A stretch of 64,000 nt of DNA. It comes from Megamerina dolium (lineage: Eukaryota; Arthropoda; Insecta; Diptera; Megamerinidae). Each line of letters opens with the position of its first letter. Within the stretch, counting starts at the first letter, position 1. The notes under the pieces were generated by a model. It was given only the letters and a program-made list of their open reading frames with translations, was not told the DNA's origin and made no database searches. The stretch lies in assembly GCA_963854835.1 (NCBI GenBank), contig OY978527.1, positions 40,560,040 through 40,624,039 of the forward strand, given 5' to 3'. The position numbers and the translations under genes are program-made. Shown piece by piece: positions 1 through 11,295 of this stretch.

Positions 1-17
1 AAGTCCAAGCGCAAATT

Positions 18-338
18 TCAATGCACGGAGGTCGCAGAAATGTCCAATTGTTGCGAATGATGACGAATAAACATTCCAGGGGATTCGACGACACTATCAC
101 TTATGGCAGCAATATTCTCAGCACTGCGTGCATTCCATACTCTGGTTGGCTTCAGAACATCAAGTACAGACCCAGTTTGATAACATTTATTTACAATGTT
201 GCGCACAGTTGTTTCACTAATGTGGTGATTGCGACTCCATTTTTGGTGAATCGATCGTAGCGTTTGCACCATCGATATTGAATTTAAGATCCAAAATTCG
301 ACGATTTCAATGCGTTGTTCTTTCATGTAGTGATCCAA
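18..338 (-). pseudogene. Broken N-terminus of a mariner-like (DD41D/rosa-type) transposase
   Basis: About 106 residues of a helix-turn-helix region are readable. It starts MDHYMKEQRIEIVEFW, continues with TTVRNIVNKCYQTGSV, and has the linker pattern SAENIAAISDSVVESP typical of DUF4817-type mariner-like transposases. The frame ends in a stop followed by NLRLDL, where relatives read (R)NLRxDL, so the stop looks like a CGA to TGA change. The rest of the gene runs off the left edge. A possible terminal inverted repeat lies about 85 bp upstream of the start, near 405-424, followed by a TA at 425-426. Only one end is inside the window, so this boundary is uncertain. The copy is inactive as seen. 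Confidence 0.7.
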
Positions 339-426
339 AACTAAAATCTTATACTGTCACGATGACAACGACACAAAATATAGCGCGAAAGGGTTGATAA
401 TGCAGATTTTAATGGGAAACAATGTA

Positions 427-1299
427 ACACACCTACTACTGGAACACACTGAATGTTCAGAAACAACGTTTATTATTCAAAATTAAAAGGGTGTCGGCCA
501 CTATGTTATGCTGCTAGGGGTACTCTGAGATAGATGGAAGTGAAATTTATAAAACTGTCAATTTTGAGGGAAAAGACCGACCAATATTAGGGATAGGACG
601 TGAGTGTGATAAACCAGATGTTGAAAAGAAAAACGAATGGAGTTCAGTAATGAATTTCTCAATATTCATATTATTTTCAGGTTAGGGACCAAACCTGAAC
701 GAGACAAATCAAACCCGGATTCAAATTCAGCGGCCAAAATCACCTATAAAAATGTTTATTTCATCTATTGGATGAGACCCGTTTTTTCATTGTGCTCCAT
801 ATTTTCACATTTTCAGATAATCCTTTTAATTACAAACGAAAAATAATTCCTATTCGCTGAGGAAATATTTAAACAAAAAATATCGAGATTATTTCGAAAA
901 TGTTATGATATTTCTTCCATCCAGAAATATATACAATTTGTTACAGGTCAAAACTAAGCCTGTTACAACGTAAACAAACCATAGCAAATATGTGTATCAT
1001 AGAAAAGTTAATTTGATTCTTCTTCTTCTCCTTATTGTCGTCATACAGTAATATCAGTAGATGTATAAACACATACACATACTCGTGTAGTCAATTACTA
1101 TGACGACAGAGAAAGAAGAAACAATCAAATGAATTTTCACTGAACGTAAAATGTAGCATCATAGTAATTTTACGCTACATAATTCTTAAATGCTTTATAT
1201 ATGGAAATCTACTAAAGGTGTATGATTTGCCAACGTAAGGCATGAGAAAAAAAGAGTAATAAAACCAATCAATGCTTGATCGAGTAAGTCGTAACCCAA
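427..1299. other. AT-rich DNA with no recognised gene
   Basis: Short open frames occur here, for example 637-846 on the + strand, but they have no recognisable domain. I see no splice-bounded exon or transposon end that I can support. Confidence 0.5.
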
Positions 1300-2036
1300 C
1301 ATACTAGTTGAAATGAAATTTTGCTAAAATTTTTGGAATCGGCCAGTTCGAATAGCTTGCTATCCGAACGAGTGCTCTTATAGTCGCGCTGACAGTAATT
1401 CGCTCGACGGCTATAAGTAGTTCTTGCTTTAAGCGAGGCTGTCTGTACTCGATCGATCGCTTAAAGTAGTCGCCTGCGAGCCATCAGCTCTGCCCGGGGT
1501 CATTTTGACTAACCGCATATACCAAGCGCAACCATCCGCCACTCCGTTGGTTGTTCCTATATATTGCTATAAAGGTCTCCCTCTTCTAGGTGTGAGGACA
1601 GGGTGCTGGATTCAGGAGACCCCTGTATCAGGCTACCCTACACAACTATCAGTCACTTGGAGACTTCTGCTGAGGCGGATCTGGCAGACGACTGATTCAT
1701 TAGGTGCGACCAGGTGGCACTTGTCAATCCTATAAATTTTCATTTTATAAGTAAGGTTAGTTAGGGTTAGGTATTCCATTTAGGCATAGTGTAAGAAATT
1801 GAATTTGTATTCTGTAAAATTGTAAAAAATAGAAAGAAAGAAAGGAAAATAGAGTACAGTAGTAGTTCCATTAGTACCGAGCCGAACACTCTTCTAGTGT
1901 CGGTGAATTGATTGCCAATAGGCAATCGTGCGGAATTCGGTCCTCCTTCTACAACAAGAGTTTTTACGCTGCCCTATTGTTTGACCCTGGCTGACTGAGT
2001 AATACCCCAGTTGGGAAACAAAAGGCACGCGTTACA
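1300..2036 (+). repeat. Candidate solo LTR or other dispersed repeat
   Basis: This block is clearly less AT-rich than its flanks. It has a TATAAG box near 1413, a 10-bp perfect inverted repeat at 1427-1436/1457-1466 (CTTTAAGCGA...TCGCTTAAAG), an A-rich stretch around 1825-1850, and an abrupt right edge at GGCACGCGTTAC before AT-rich DNA resumes at 2037. It could be a solo LTR whose left end is near AGTTG at about 1306, but I could not match both ends or find a target-site duplication. No coding domain is visible. A processed fragment of some other repeat is equally possible. Confidence 0.3.
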
Positions 2037-4133
2037 AATTTTATTGTATAGTTTATTTGAGATACTACAATACATTTCAAAAGAAATATATCTCACTCAT
2101 CCGAAAAGATATCCAGTCGTGAAAAAAATAAAAAATAAAACACATTTGGATATATCTTTCATCCAAAAATAAAATTTCCTTATGGGCAGTTGCACTTGTA
2201 CTATTATCAACATTGTAAATTGTGCAAATTTGACTCGAAGACTTTTTGAAGATTCATACAATTATTGACAATTTTTGAACGAGGTTGGAGGACCTTTGAA
2301 TTTTGTGGTGTTTTTAGGTATTTTTAAATTTATATAAATCACTCAATTGTATTTATTTTTCGTTTCACATAAACCCATTATTATTATTCGTAAAATAATA
2401 ATAAGTTGAGAATAATTATTTTGAATTTTTCGAACTTCCTTTCGATTACAATATAAACAGATTATTAAGTATGCATTTGATGTCAAAGAAAATCATAATA
2501 AATATGGAAATAAAAATCAAATAAAATTGTACAAGTATATGAGAATGAAATAGTAAGCACGTAGAATCCATCATCATCATCATCAAGTGTAAATAATTTT
2601 AAGTCACGTATTTGTTCTAGGAATAGTGCATATATATCAGAAAATCAGAAAAATATTGTGTTGAAAAACTAGCTACATTTCATATAGTTAGTGTATAGTA
2701 CAATACAACGTATGATAAGAGTGTATCGTACGATTGTTGACTTCAGATACAAGAAGTTGTTTTGTATTCATGTTGCTATAGTTTTGTTGCCTTGTACTAG
2801 CAGACACATATATATCTATACATTTTTTACGTCATACTCCTTGCGATATAATTTTTAACATACGCGTCTCATAGATCATATTCCTAAGCGTACAATGCGA
2901 AATATTTATACATGCAAACATATAACTATTTGTGTGAATATTGTAAATCCATAATGGTGGTAATAATAATGGAAACTAAAATTGCAAACATAGTTCAACT
3001 TGAAAAATCATAAAATATCATCAGCATAGTGATGAAGTATGACTAAGCAAATGTACAATCATGATGATGAAAGTATGGTATGGATGAAACAGACTAGTAG
3101 AAAATTGTTTTACCACAATCATCATCAGCAACAACAACAACAACTGAAGCGACACAACACAAATAGTAGCAACAGTAATTCTTTTATGAAAAATGATTTA
3201 TGTGTCCGCCAGCGCATAGAGTTTTTAATGCAAGTGATGAACAACCGTTGTAGTATAGAGCTGCACTATACGATGGGAGCATCGCTAGTGGCAACGAAAC
3301 AAATGTTGCTCAAAATATTTCACATTGCATTTTAAATTACGCAAAACAACAATGTTTTCAAAATATGCACATCTGTGCAAAGTACATGTGTGTGTGTGTG
3401 TGTGTGTATGCGTGTGTATTCTGTGTGTTATCTAACCACAAAGCGTAATAATAGCAAAAGCGAGAAAAATCTCAACTTTTTTTCCTCCGCGTACTATATT
3501 TCGTAATATCAACTCGACGGGTTTAGCACTGTATTTATGTATATTTGTGATATTTTCTATGTGTAATATCTGATGCGTATGTGCACGTGGTTAAAAATTA
3601 TATGTACACAAACATACATACGCTCAATTGTATGTGTGTACTATGTATGTATGTATATAAAACCATAACTAGCAGACAGCTTATATGACTTATGATGCCA
3701 CACAGATACTCATATTTGTATACTCATATATTCATATATACTACATATATATTTCTATGTATGTATATGCACAAAAGAATGTTAACCGCAGACCATGCTG
3801 CGCTGCATGATCCATGGTATCCTCACACAGGCTGATTCACACATACATAAATTATTAAATTGCAAAAGTTGTAAACTTAAGGGCATTGAATATTTCTCAC
3901 ATTTTTTTTTTTTTTTTTTTTTTGTTTTTGCTCAACTTTATAACTTTACCTTTACTAAATTTTTATTTTTTAAGTTTAATAATGAATTATTATTATTATT
4001 CTTATAAATATATTGAGTTTTTTTTTTTGCTCGTTTTGATTTCCTGTTGAATTGTTTGAAAACATCTTTTCTTTGCCTTGTGGCAATTTAACCTAGTTTT
4101 AACTGCTTCAAAATTTTAAGATTACAAAAATAA
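2037..4133. other. AT-rich non-coding stretch with microsatellites
   Basis: It holds a short ATC run near 2572, a (GT)n run near 3390-3407, tandem TGTA/CATA stretches at 3590-3780 and a T-run at 3902-3923. An ATG-started frame at 3039-3335 encodes 98 residues with a six-glutamine run, but has no domain or clear splice context. It could belong to an untranslated leader exon. Nothing else is recognised. Confidence 0.5.
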
Positions 4134-4135
4134 TA

Positions 4136-5073
4136 AAGGGTTTTCTATTAGGGACATAACAGTATCGTATCTTTATATGAACGCACCCTTAAACTTTTTT
4201 AATCAACTGTCAATGTCAAAACGTTAGTTAAAGTCAACATTTTCATCGTGGTAAAGTTCACGAACCAGCAACGTTTGGAAATTATTAAAAATTACTACCG
4301 AAATTCTGAGTCGGTGGTCGCAACTTTAAGAGCGAAAAATCATCTTCAGCGATGAAGCTCATTTCTGGCTCAATGGCTTTGTCAATAAGCAAAATATGCA
4401 TTATTGGTCAGCAACGAACCCACAAGTGCTTCTTGAGACACCGTTGCACCCGCAAAAAGTTACTGTTTGGTGCGGTTTTCATGCCGGAGGTGTGATTGGG
4501 TCGTATTTTTTCGTGGATGAAAACGACCGTCATGTTACCGTCAATGGAGAGTGCTATCGTGCTATGTTGGAAGATTATTTGTGGCCAGAATTATATGAAC
4601 TTGACATCAGCGATATGTGGTTTCAACAAGACGGTGCCACTAGTCACACAGCACACGTCACAATCGATTTATTGCAAGGCAAATTCGGCGAACGTGTTAT
4701 CTCGAGAAATGGTCCGGTCGAATGGCCGCCTCGTTCATGCGATCTAACACCATTGGACTTCTTTTTATGGGGCTTTATCAAGTCAGTGGTCTATGCCAAC
4801 AAGCCAGCAACTTTAGACAAGCTCAAAGACAACATCCAACGCGAAATTGCCAACGTTCCGGTCGAAATGTGTGCTAGAGTGGTGGAAAATTGGGTCCAAA
4901 GAATCGACCGCTGTAAACGGGCTCGTGGTGGTCATATGACCGAAATTGAATTTCATTCATAAAGTGTAATGCTTGCAATATATCCACAATAAATTTATAA
5001 ATATTAATAATAATTAATAAAAATTAATAAATATTAATAGATAAAATTGTTATGTCCCTAATGGAAAACCGTT
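4136..5073 (+). mobile_element. DD41D mariner-like element, 938 bp, with internal deletion
   Basis: The element is bounded by 27-bp terminal inverted repeats at 4136-4162 and 5047-5073. Each inner end reads TTAGGGACATAACA, and each outer end begins AAGGGTTTTC or AACGGTTTTC. A TA dinucleotide flanks each side (4134-4135 and 5074-5075), the usual Tc1/mariner target site. At 938 bp it is shorter than a full-length relative (about 1.3 kb) because part of the transposase is deleted near 4338. It lies in AT-rich DNA with no host gene nearby. Confidence 0.88.
4251..4962 (+). pseudogene. Mariner-like transposase, DD41D, internally deleted
   Basis: The first 85 nt encode the start of the helix-turn-helix region (VKFTNQQRLEIIKNYY, then SESVVATLRA). 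The sequence then jumps, out of frame, to the catalytic domain at IIFSDEAHFW near 4341. The three acidic catalytic residues are visible: D in FSDEAHF, D in WFQQDGATSH and D in CDLTPLDFFLWG. Counting between the last two gives 41 residues, hence DD41D, the spacing of the rosa lineage. The C-terminus is complete and ends in a stop at 4960-4962. The missing segment is most of the DNA-binding domain and linker, so the copy cannot encode a working protein, although its catalytic half has no stops. Confidence 0.88.
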
Positions 5074-5198
5074 TATTTTTCTCTCGTTATTTTTATATAA
5101 ATACTTGTCTTCTATACTTCTTCATACTTCTATTATAGGCTAAAGCAAAATTTCTATGCATCATTCTTGTTCGATTTGAAATATTTTCAATTTACAGT

Positions 5199-5247
5199 GT
5201 GAAATAACTTTTGAGTGATAGAGTATATCACTCAAAAGTTATTTCAC
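5199..5247. repeat. Perfect 22-bp inverted repeat with 5-nt loop
   Basis: The left arm at 5199-5220 begins GTGAAATAACTTTTG. Its exact reverse complement occupies 5226-5247, with loop GAGTA between them. No mismatch is present. A transcript would fold into a very stable 49-nt hairpin. That is shorter than a normal insect pre-miRNA, and I cannot tell whether it is transcribed, the fused ends of a tiny transposon remnant, or a replication-slippage palindrome. Confidence 0.9.
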
Positions 5248-6059
5248 GCATGTTGAAGTTGTTCAAGGCTCTGTTCCTGATCCAATTCAATATTTTGATT
5301 GTTGCACATTTTTATCGTTTTCCCCGATTATAAAAACGATATGCGTCACATAATTTACAATCAATTGTCAATCAATTATTGGCGAAATTCTTCCATGTGG
5401 TGTAGGAAAAAAAAATTGCCATCACTAAATTGTTGTTCTCCATTTCTCTGCATAAGGTTGTATGGCTGTGTTCTGGCATTGACTTCTTTCACTTTGGAAA
5501 TTATCATAATGGGCTTTTTTATTTATCACTGTCACTGAAATCTAGTAAGAGGTTGTGCTGCTATTGCTATCTGCTGGAATTTAATTTCCTTGGCCATGAT
5601 CTAAAACTGTGCGACACCTGGCCTGACAGTTTACAGTTTAGTTTCCTTTTATGATTGAATGATCATTCTTTATATGACCTAGGAAATATTGCATGAAGGC
5701 ATAGTTAAGGCACAATTATAAGAATTCTAACCAATGCATGGTTTTACTCAAAACTTGTTCCCAGTATCGTTCATTCAATATAAGAAAACACGTCCCCTTT
5801 TATTATCAACATTAATTAAGCCTGATCAAATGATGAACATTGTCTCTTGGCACCTATATTTTATGAGGTCTTCCAAAACTGGACGAGTTAGTTGTTCGAG
5901 TTATGCTGCGTTGCGCCTTTCCATTTGTTTTTAATACTAATCGTGGTGGTGTCTTATTCCTTGAATGATATGTATCAAAGTAAAGAAAACCTGGTCGACA
6001 AAATCCTCCACTGAACCCTCCTCGAGGGTGTCGACTGGAAATAGATACCACAGTTTAGC
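5248..6059. other. Stretch without recognised genes
   Basis: Several short open frames exist on both strands but none carries a recognisable domain. Base composition becomes less AT-rich toward 5990, where the upstream part of the LINE that follows may begin. Its exact 5' end is not visible. Confidence 0.4.
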
Positions 6060-6400
6060 CTGTACGATGTCAGGCGGTATCTAGCTAAGATAAGGGTAAG
6101 TTGGTGAGTGTTTGTTACTCTTCAATAGTACAGCATTCGGCAACGTACTTTTATCATGGTCGGAGGTAAGGGGCTGGATTAAGGTGTTATGCGATCCGTG
6201 CCGAAAATCAGCCTGGCTGGGGGCCCCTTTTTCAAATAGCCCAGTCGCTAACGTGAGCTTACGGATACCTGGCGCCCTCCGTAATAAGTAGCCTTACCTG
6301 CGTACTGCGAATCTCTGCGCAGGCGGACATTTACTTCTTCGCAACTCGTGGGAACAAGATTGATTGTAATAACACAAAAACCGGATCTCGATCCAAAAAT

Positions 6401-7432
6401 ATGGGGATTGCAGAGGTGTTAACGAGTGGAACGGCGGACGATAAGGCTTCACCAGAGGCTGAGCTGTTAGCTGTACCACTCGTTCCCACGTCTGGAACTC
6501 AAGGCGAAATTTCTGCAATGGCGGACAGCACTGCCTCATGCGAAGTAGTGCTGATAGCCACGGCGGGAAAAGTAGTGGAGGGTGTGGCAGAAAATGAGGC
6601 TTCTAAAGAAGCCGAGCTTTTAGCCAGACCAAAATCAGTGGCAGCATTTGTCGTGGCAGACGGAACGGCCCTGGAAAGACCTAAACTGCTAAACCAGGAA
6701 AATCCGACATCGGGGAGTGATGAGCGGGGTGGACAATCTGGTAAGATTGTTAACCCAGCGAACTCACAGGCCTCGCATGCGGCACCTGGGCCGAGCGGTC
6801 TTGGCAGAGCGCCTGAACGTCGGGCTGAGCAGGCAGAGGGCGTGCCCACCAGGGCGAGGAAAACTTACGCTCAAGTAGCGGAAGCTGACCTCGTTATGGG
6901 AGTCATGGACTTGTCACTAGAGGGGCGCCTGGAGGATACTCATCTGAGTACCTTCAAGGTGTCTTTGTTGGATGCCATAGAGTCCCTTGAAGACGATGTC
7001 ACGGACATTGGATTTGTCGGCAGGGCAAGGGTAGAGAGCGGATTGTTTGTACTAAAGTGCAAAAATCAGCAATCTAAGCAATGGCTGTGCAGGACAGTGG
7101 AGCACCTAACCGGCTTGTGGGAGGGTGCAAAGCTCAAGTGTGACAGACTAATTGCCTTGTCGGAAAAAAGGAAGATGGTGATTGTTGCTCATGGCAATGC
7201 TGTGGCCAAGGACATCATCCTCAGAAGGTTGCAGCGCCAGAACGTCTGTGTGAAGGACACCTCCAAATGGAGTGTTATCCGCACAGAAGAGTTTGGCGAG
7301 GCAGAAAGGGCAGGTGTCGTACTCACCGTGCTGTGTCCCAAGGAGGACGCGGAGGCCATCAAGATCGCAGGGAGGAGACTCAACTGCGGTCTTCACCAGG
7401 CAGTCGTTAAAATCCAGAAAGATGCAGTATGA
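6401..7432 (+). CDS. LINE ORF1 protein (gag-like, DUF4780-type)
   Basis: This is an intact 343-residue frame starting at an ATG. Residues 1-165 are low-complexity, rich in Ala, Glu and Ser with near-repeats of EA(E)LLA. From about residue 170 (LEGRLEDTHLSTFKVSLLDA) a folded domain follows that matches the DUF4780-like region of arthropod LINE ORF1 proteins. ORF1 proteins bind the element RNA in the ribonucleoprotein. No CCHC zinc knuckle is visible. The stop TGA at 7430-7432 overlaps the likely ORF2 start ATG at 7422. The absence of stops suggests a fairly young insertion, although its ORF2 is dead. Family assignment is from memory. Confidence 0.75.
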   Translation: MGIAEVLTSGTADDKASPEAELLAVPLVPTSGTQGEISAMADSTASCEVVLIATAGKVVEGVAENEASKEAELLARPKSVAAFVVADGTALERPKLLNQENPTSGSDERGGQSGKIVNPANSQASHAAPGPSGLGRAPERRAEQAEGVPTRARKTYAQVAEADLVMGVMDLSLEGRLEDTHLSTFKVSLLDAIESLEDDVTDIGFVGRARVESGLFVLKCKNQQSKQWLCRTVEHLTGLWEGAKLKCDRLIALSEKRKMVIVAHGNAVAKDIILRRLQRQNVCVKDTSKWSVIRTEEFGEAERAGVVLTVLCPKEDAEAIKIAGRRLNCGLHQAVVKIQKDAV

Positions 7433-9491
7433 CGGGTGCGACGCGGCTCCTGGCGTGGGACTAGTGGCAGACTCTGCAAGGAAGAAGCCATTAGGGTGGG
7501 AGGTGGGCCCGCGCCAGGAACCACTAAATGTGTATCAACTCAATATTCACCACGGCAAAGCAGAATCAGCAATGATGGTTCGGAGCTTCGATGAGGATGA
7601 GCTTGACATTGCACTGGTTCAGGAGCCCTGGATCCTTCTTGGAAGGATCAAAGGCCTGCCTGTACGAAAGATCACATTGTTTTATCCACAAACAGAGGGG
7701 AAGTTGAGGACATGCATTTTAGTTAGACATGGAATACGTGTGATTCTAATGTCTAACTTGTGCTCACCGGATCTCACAGTACTGAGAATAGGTGACGGTG
7801 CGGGTTCATTTATGATCGCACCAGCATACCTTCCATACAATTCTCCAGAGGGACCACCTCCAAGAGAGGTGGAAGCTCTAGTGAGATTCAGTGATGGAAA
7901 GGGGGTTGGTCTGATCTTAGGCTGCGATGCCAATGCGCACAGTTCTGTGTGGGACAGCAGCAATGAAAACTATAGGGGAGAGTGTATACTCGAATTTATA
8001 GAAAGATTTGGTCTACAAGTTGCCAATAGGGGAACAGAACCGACCTTTGTCGACGCATGTCGTTGCGAGGTCATTGATGTTACCCTGACGAATGACAAAA
8101 TTTTGGATAGGATTTTGGATTGGAGGGTTGTGGATAGACTAAACATGTCGGACCACAGGGCCATTCAGTTTGGGGTTACGTCAGATAAAAGACATACGAA
8201 GGACTGTAGAATGGTAAGGATACCGAAACAAACGGATTGTACAAGGTACTGCGAAGTTCTTGAGGAATTATTGACAGGGAGGTTTAAGAGACCTAGAACA
8301 ACCGCCGATGTTGAGTATCAGATGAGGGCTATCAGCTCAGCCATGATGAAAGCATTTGAATCTTCATGTCCTCTGATGGTAGTAGACCAAGGAGAGCCCA
8401 CTCCATGGTGGAATGGGGAACTGGAATCCATGAAAAAAGAGACAAGGAAGGCTTATAATCGTCACATGATAGGGGACTCCAACTCATGGGACGATTACAA
8501 GTCAAAGAAAAGGGAGCTGAAGAAGACTCTACGCAACCGTAAAATGAAAACGTGGAGAGAATTCTGCTCAAATATGCAAGATATGACCGATGTAAGGCCC
8601 TTAATAGCGTATGCTGCTGTGGTCTGGTGGCCTAAGGTTACCCAAAAGACCGCGAAAAGCAAATTAGATAGGGTGCAAAGAATGGCTTCTATTGGGATTA
8701 TAGGAGCTATCCGGACGATCCCAGTAGAAGCATTGTAAGTTTTTCTGGTGCTGCTGCCGTTGGACTTGCATATTATGAAGTCGGCGGCATTAACAGCATT
8801 ACGTCTGAAGACAACCAACAATTGGTATGGATTCGGTACGGAGATAGGGCACAGGGGCATCCTGTCACTGTTACATAGCAGTGTAAAGGAGGCGCAAATG
8901 CCAATGGAAGGAATGGATAGGCTGAAGATGACTGAAAAGTCACACAGAACACTCATTGAGGACGGTCTCACACATGATGTATGTGAGGAAAATGACATCA
9001 GTATTTTTACAGATGGTTCATTAATGGATGGCAGGGCGCGTGCTGGAATCTTCTCTAAAGAGTACGGACTGGCATGCACTCTGAATCTGGGAAGATGCGT
9101 ATCGGTCTATCAAGCAGAAATGCTTGGTCTAATGTATGCGCTAGGCCATCTACTGTATGGAAAGGTGCAAAGTAAGAAAATCTTGCTAGCAATCGATAAC
9201 CAGGCGTTGGTCAGGTGACTGCAACAACCTAAGGTATCTTCTAAGTTGTCGTTCGAATGTGTTCAGAAACTTAACGGGTGTGCTCGTAGTAATACGATTA
9301 CTCTTATGTGGGTGAAGGGACACATTGGTATAGAACAAAATGAAGCTGCAGACGCCTTGGCTAGGCAAGGATCTGAAGCTGAATTTTATGGACCGGGACC
9401 AGTAGTTGCTCTTAGCAACGGGACGGTCGAAGGTCGAAGAGTGGATAAAGAAACTCCATCTCACGAGATGGGAGAACTTATCCACTTGTAG
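7422..9491 (+). pseudogene. LINE ORF2: endonuclease and RNase H, RT deleted
   Basis: The frame is open from upstream of the ATG at 7422, which overlaps the ORF1 stop by 11 nt, a layout compatible with coupled translation. The APE endonuclease starts at LNVYQLNIHHGKAE. It shows VQEPWI for the catalytic Glu, GCDANAHSSVWD and MSDHRAIQF. Near 8585 the sequence jumps to the post-RT segment DVRPLIAYAAVVWW, so roughly 400 residues containing the RT are gone. RNase H follows with FTDGS, YQAEMLGL, LAIDNQA and ADALARQ. A TAA at 8736-8738 and a TGA at 9216-9218 interrupt the same frame. The product is non-functional. Confidence 0.85.
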
Positions 9492-11295
9492 ACAGGCAAA
9501 GGCTATCAAAGGGCAGTGAATCGGGGAGCGCTCTCAGTCTAGGATGGTTAACTCTAAGCTGGTTGACTGTATTAATAAGAAAACCTATGTTTTGGAGGAA
9601 AATTTAAAGAGTTTGACTTTAGGTTGGATTCCTGTAGAGGCGACGGCTGTGTGTAATTTTTAGATTTTCATTATTTTATATGGCAGCCTCCTTAAGATGT
9701 GCATATAGGAGGTAATTATTTTTTGAAACATATTGAAAAGGTAAAGGTAATGAGGGTGAGCCTGATATTTGACCCCTCTAAATCAATTTTTTGGGCTGCT
9801 ATAGAGATATATTTCGATTTTTAGTTGTTTTTATATCCATTTTGTACTAATAGATTGTTGCTGCATATAGAAATCGACAACTATATCTTCTTTAATCTAA
9901 TGATAGGCTGCTGGGGGTCATCTGACAATTTATTTTCCTTCTTGTTGCTTGACGAAATGCAACCAACGTACTATCTAGATTTAGAACTAACTGCCCAATT
10001 TAATGCTGCATTCTTAGCAGTGCTATTTTCTTTTTCCTAATTTCTTTGGTCATTAGCTATAACCTTTTTTATATTTTTTATAAATTATTAGTATCATTGG
10101 AGCATCACCGTTTAAAAAATGTTTATTATTTTTTTTTTTTTTGGTTTTAGTCCATACTTCATACTTTTTATATATCATCTATTTAATCTTTCCAAGTATT
10201 TACTTCACTCTCTATATCACTCTATTTTTTGTAGAAATTTTAATAATTTTTATTTTTCTTTATAGCCTCTTTTCATATGCACCAATTGGCGTAAACAATG
10301 AAAATATATATGTAAAAAGAAAGAATTAAAATGAGTTCTTAAAAAAGAAAAAAAAAACAACAAGAAAAGAAAATGCGAGAATAAAAATTGCTATGATTCT
10401 GGTCAACTACAAGCATTTGGCATTAAGTTTCAATTCCACTTCAATTGAATAGAACCCTCTTTGCTCGTATTTATACCTACACATTTGATCCTATTCGCTA
10501 ATACTTCACCGAATACCCTTTCTCCTCATTTACTTTACTTAATAGTTTTTTTTTTTTTTCTTCCTCATCTACCATTTGCAATAACATTTTTTTCCATTTC
10601 ATATATATAGTATGCATATGTGTGTTCATATTTCTGTGTGTATGTAAATGGTGGCAAGGATAATTTTATAGTTGCATTGTTTGCACGTAAATTGCTTTTG
10701 CACAATAATTACGTTTTATTTTCAGCTCCATTTCTCTATTATTTCTTTCTTTTCACAATTGTGATAGAAGCTTGATAGCAAATAACTTATATATTAAATG
10801 CCATAGAAGGGATAGATTGCCTTGTATGGCATGTTGTTTGAATGTAGTACGGTAGAAAACATATCCGTGTATTTAAAGTAGAAATGATGATGAGTACTTC
10901 GTTACTCATTTATGTATTTATTTTTTTGTTCATTAAATTCTATTATTCATTTGTATTTCTTGGCTTGTAAATTTAATATGATGCTATTTTATTTTCATTA
11001 TTTGCCCTCATTTGATCATATTATTGGGGGTCGTAACAGAATAAGAATGATTTGTGACAATTTTAACACATTTATATGCATCTATCAAGCTTCATGATTA
11101 TAATGATAATACATATTATATTGTATTGTATGTATTTTACTTGTATAAAATTAAAAATGTCCTTCCATGTTCCAAGACCAATATGAATCAATGTGAATAT
11201 TTTAATTATATGCTATTAATTATTATTATTCCATTATTCAATGACGTGATATATTGAATAATGATTATGTTTTCTTTTTTTTCTATATATTTCAG

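Larger units (their letters stand above)
6060..9720 (+). mobile_element. LOA/I-like LINE with ORF1 and RT-deleted ORF2
   Basis: This non-LTR retrotransposon has a GC-richer leader (about 6060-6400), ORF1 at 6401-7432, ORF2 from about 7422, and a 3' region ending near 9720. ORF2 keeps an endonuclease and an RNase H domain, but the whole reverse transcriptase between them is missing. RNase H after an APE-type endonuclease and RT is known in the LOA, I, Ingi and Outcast groups, and I favour LOA/I without being able to separate them. No target-site duplication or clean poly-A tail was found, so both ends are approximate. Confidence 0.8.

Noticed and set aside
3039..3335. 98-residue frame with polyglutamine
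   Set aside because: There is no domain, the Gln run is a CAA/CAG microsatellite, and no splice or promoter context supports translation. It is kept only as part of a stretch description.
6294..6849. Minus-strand frames opposite LINE ORF1
   Set aside because: They are shadows of the + strand ORF1 coding sequence and have no domain of their own.
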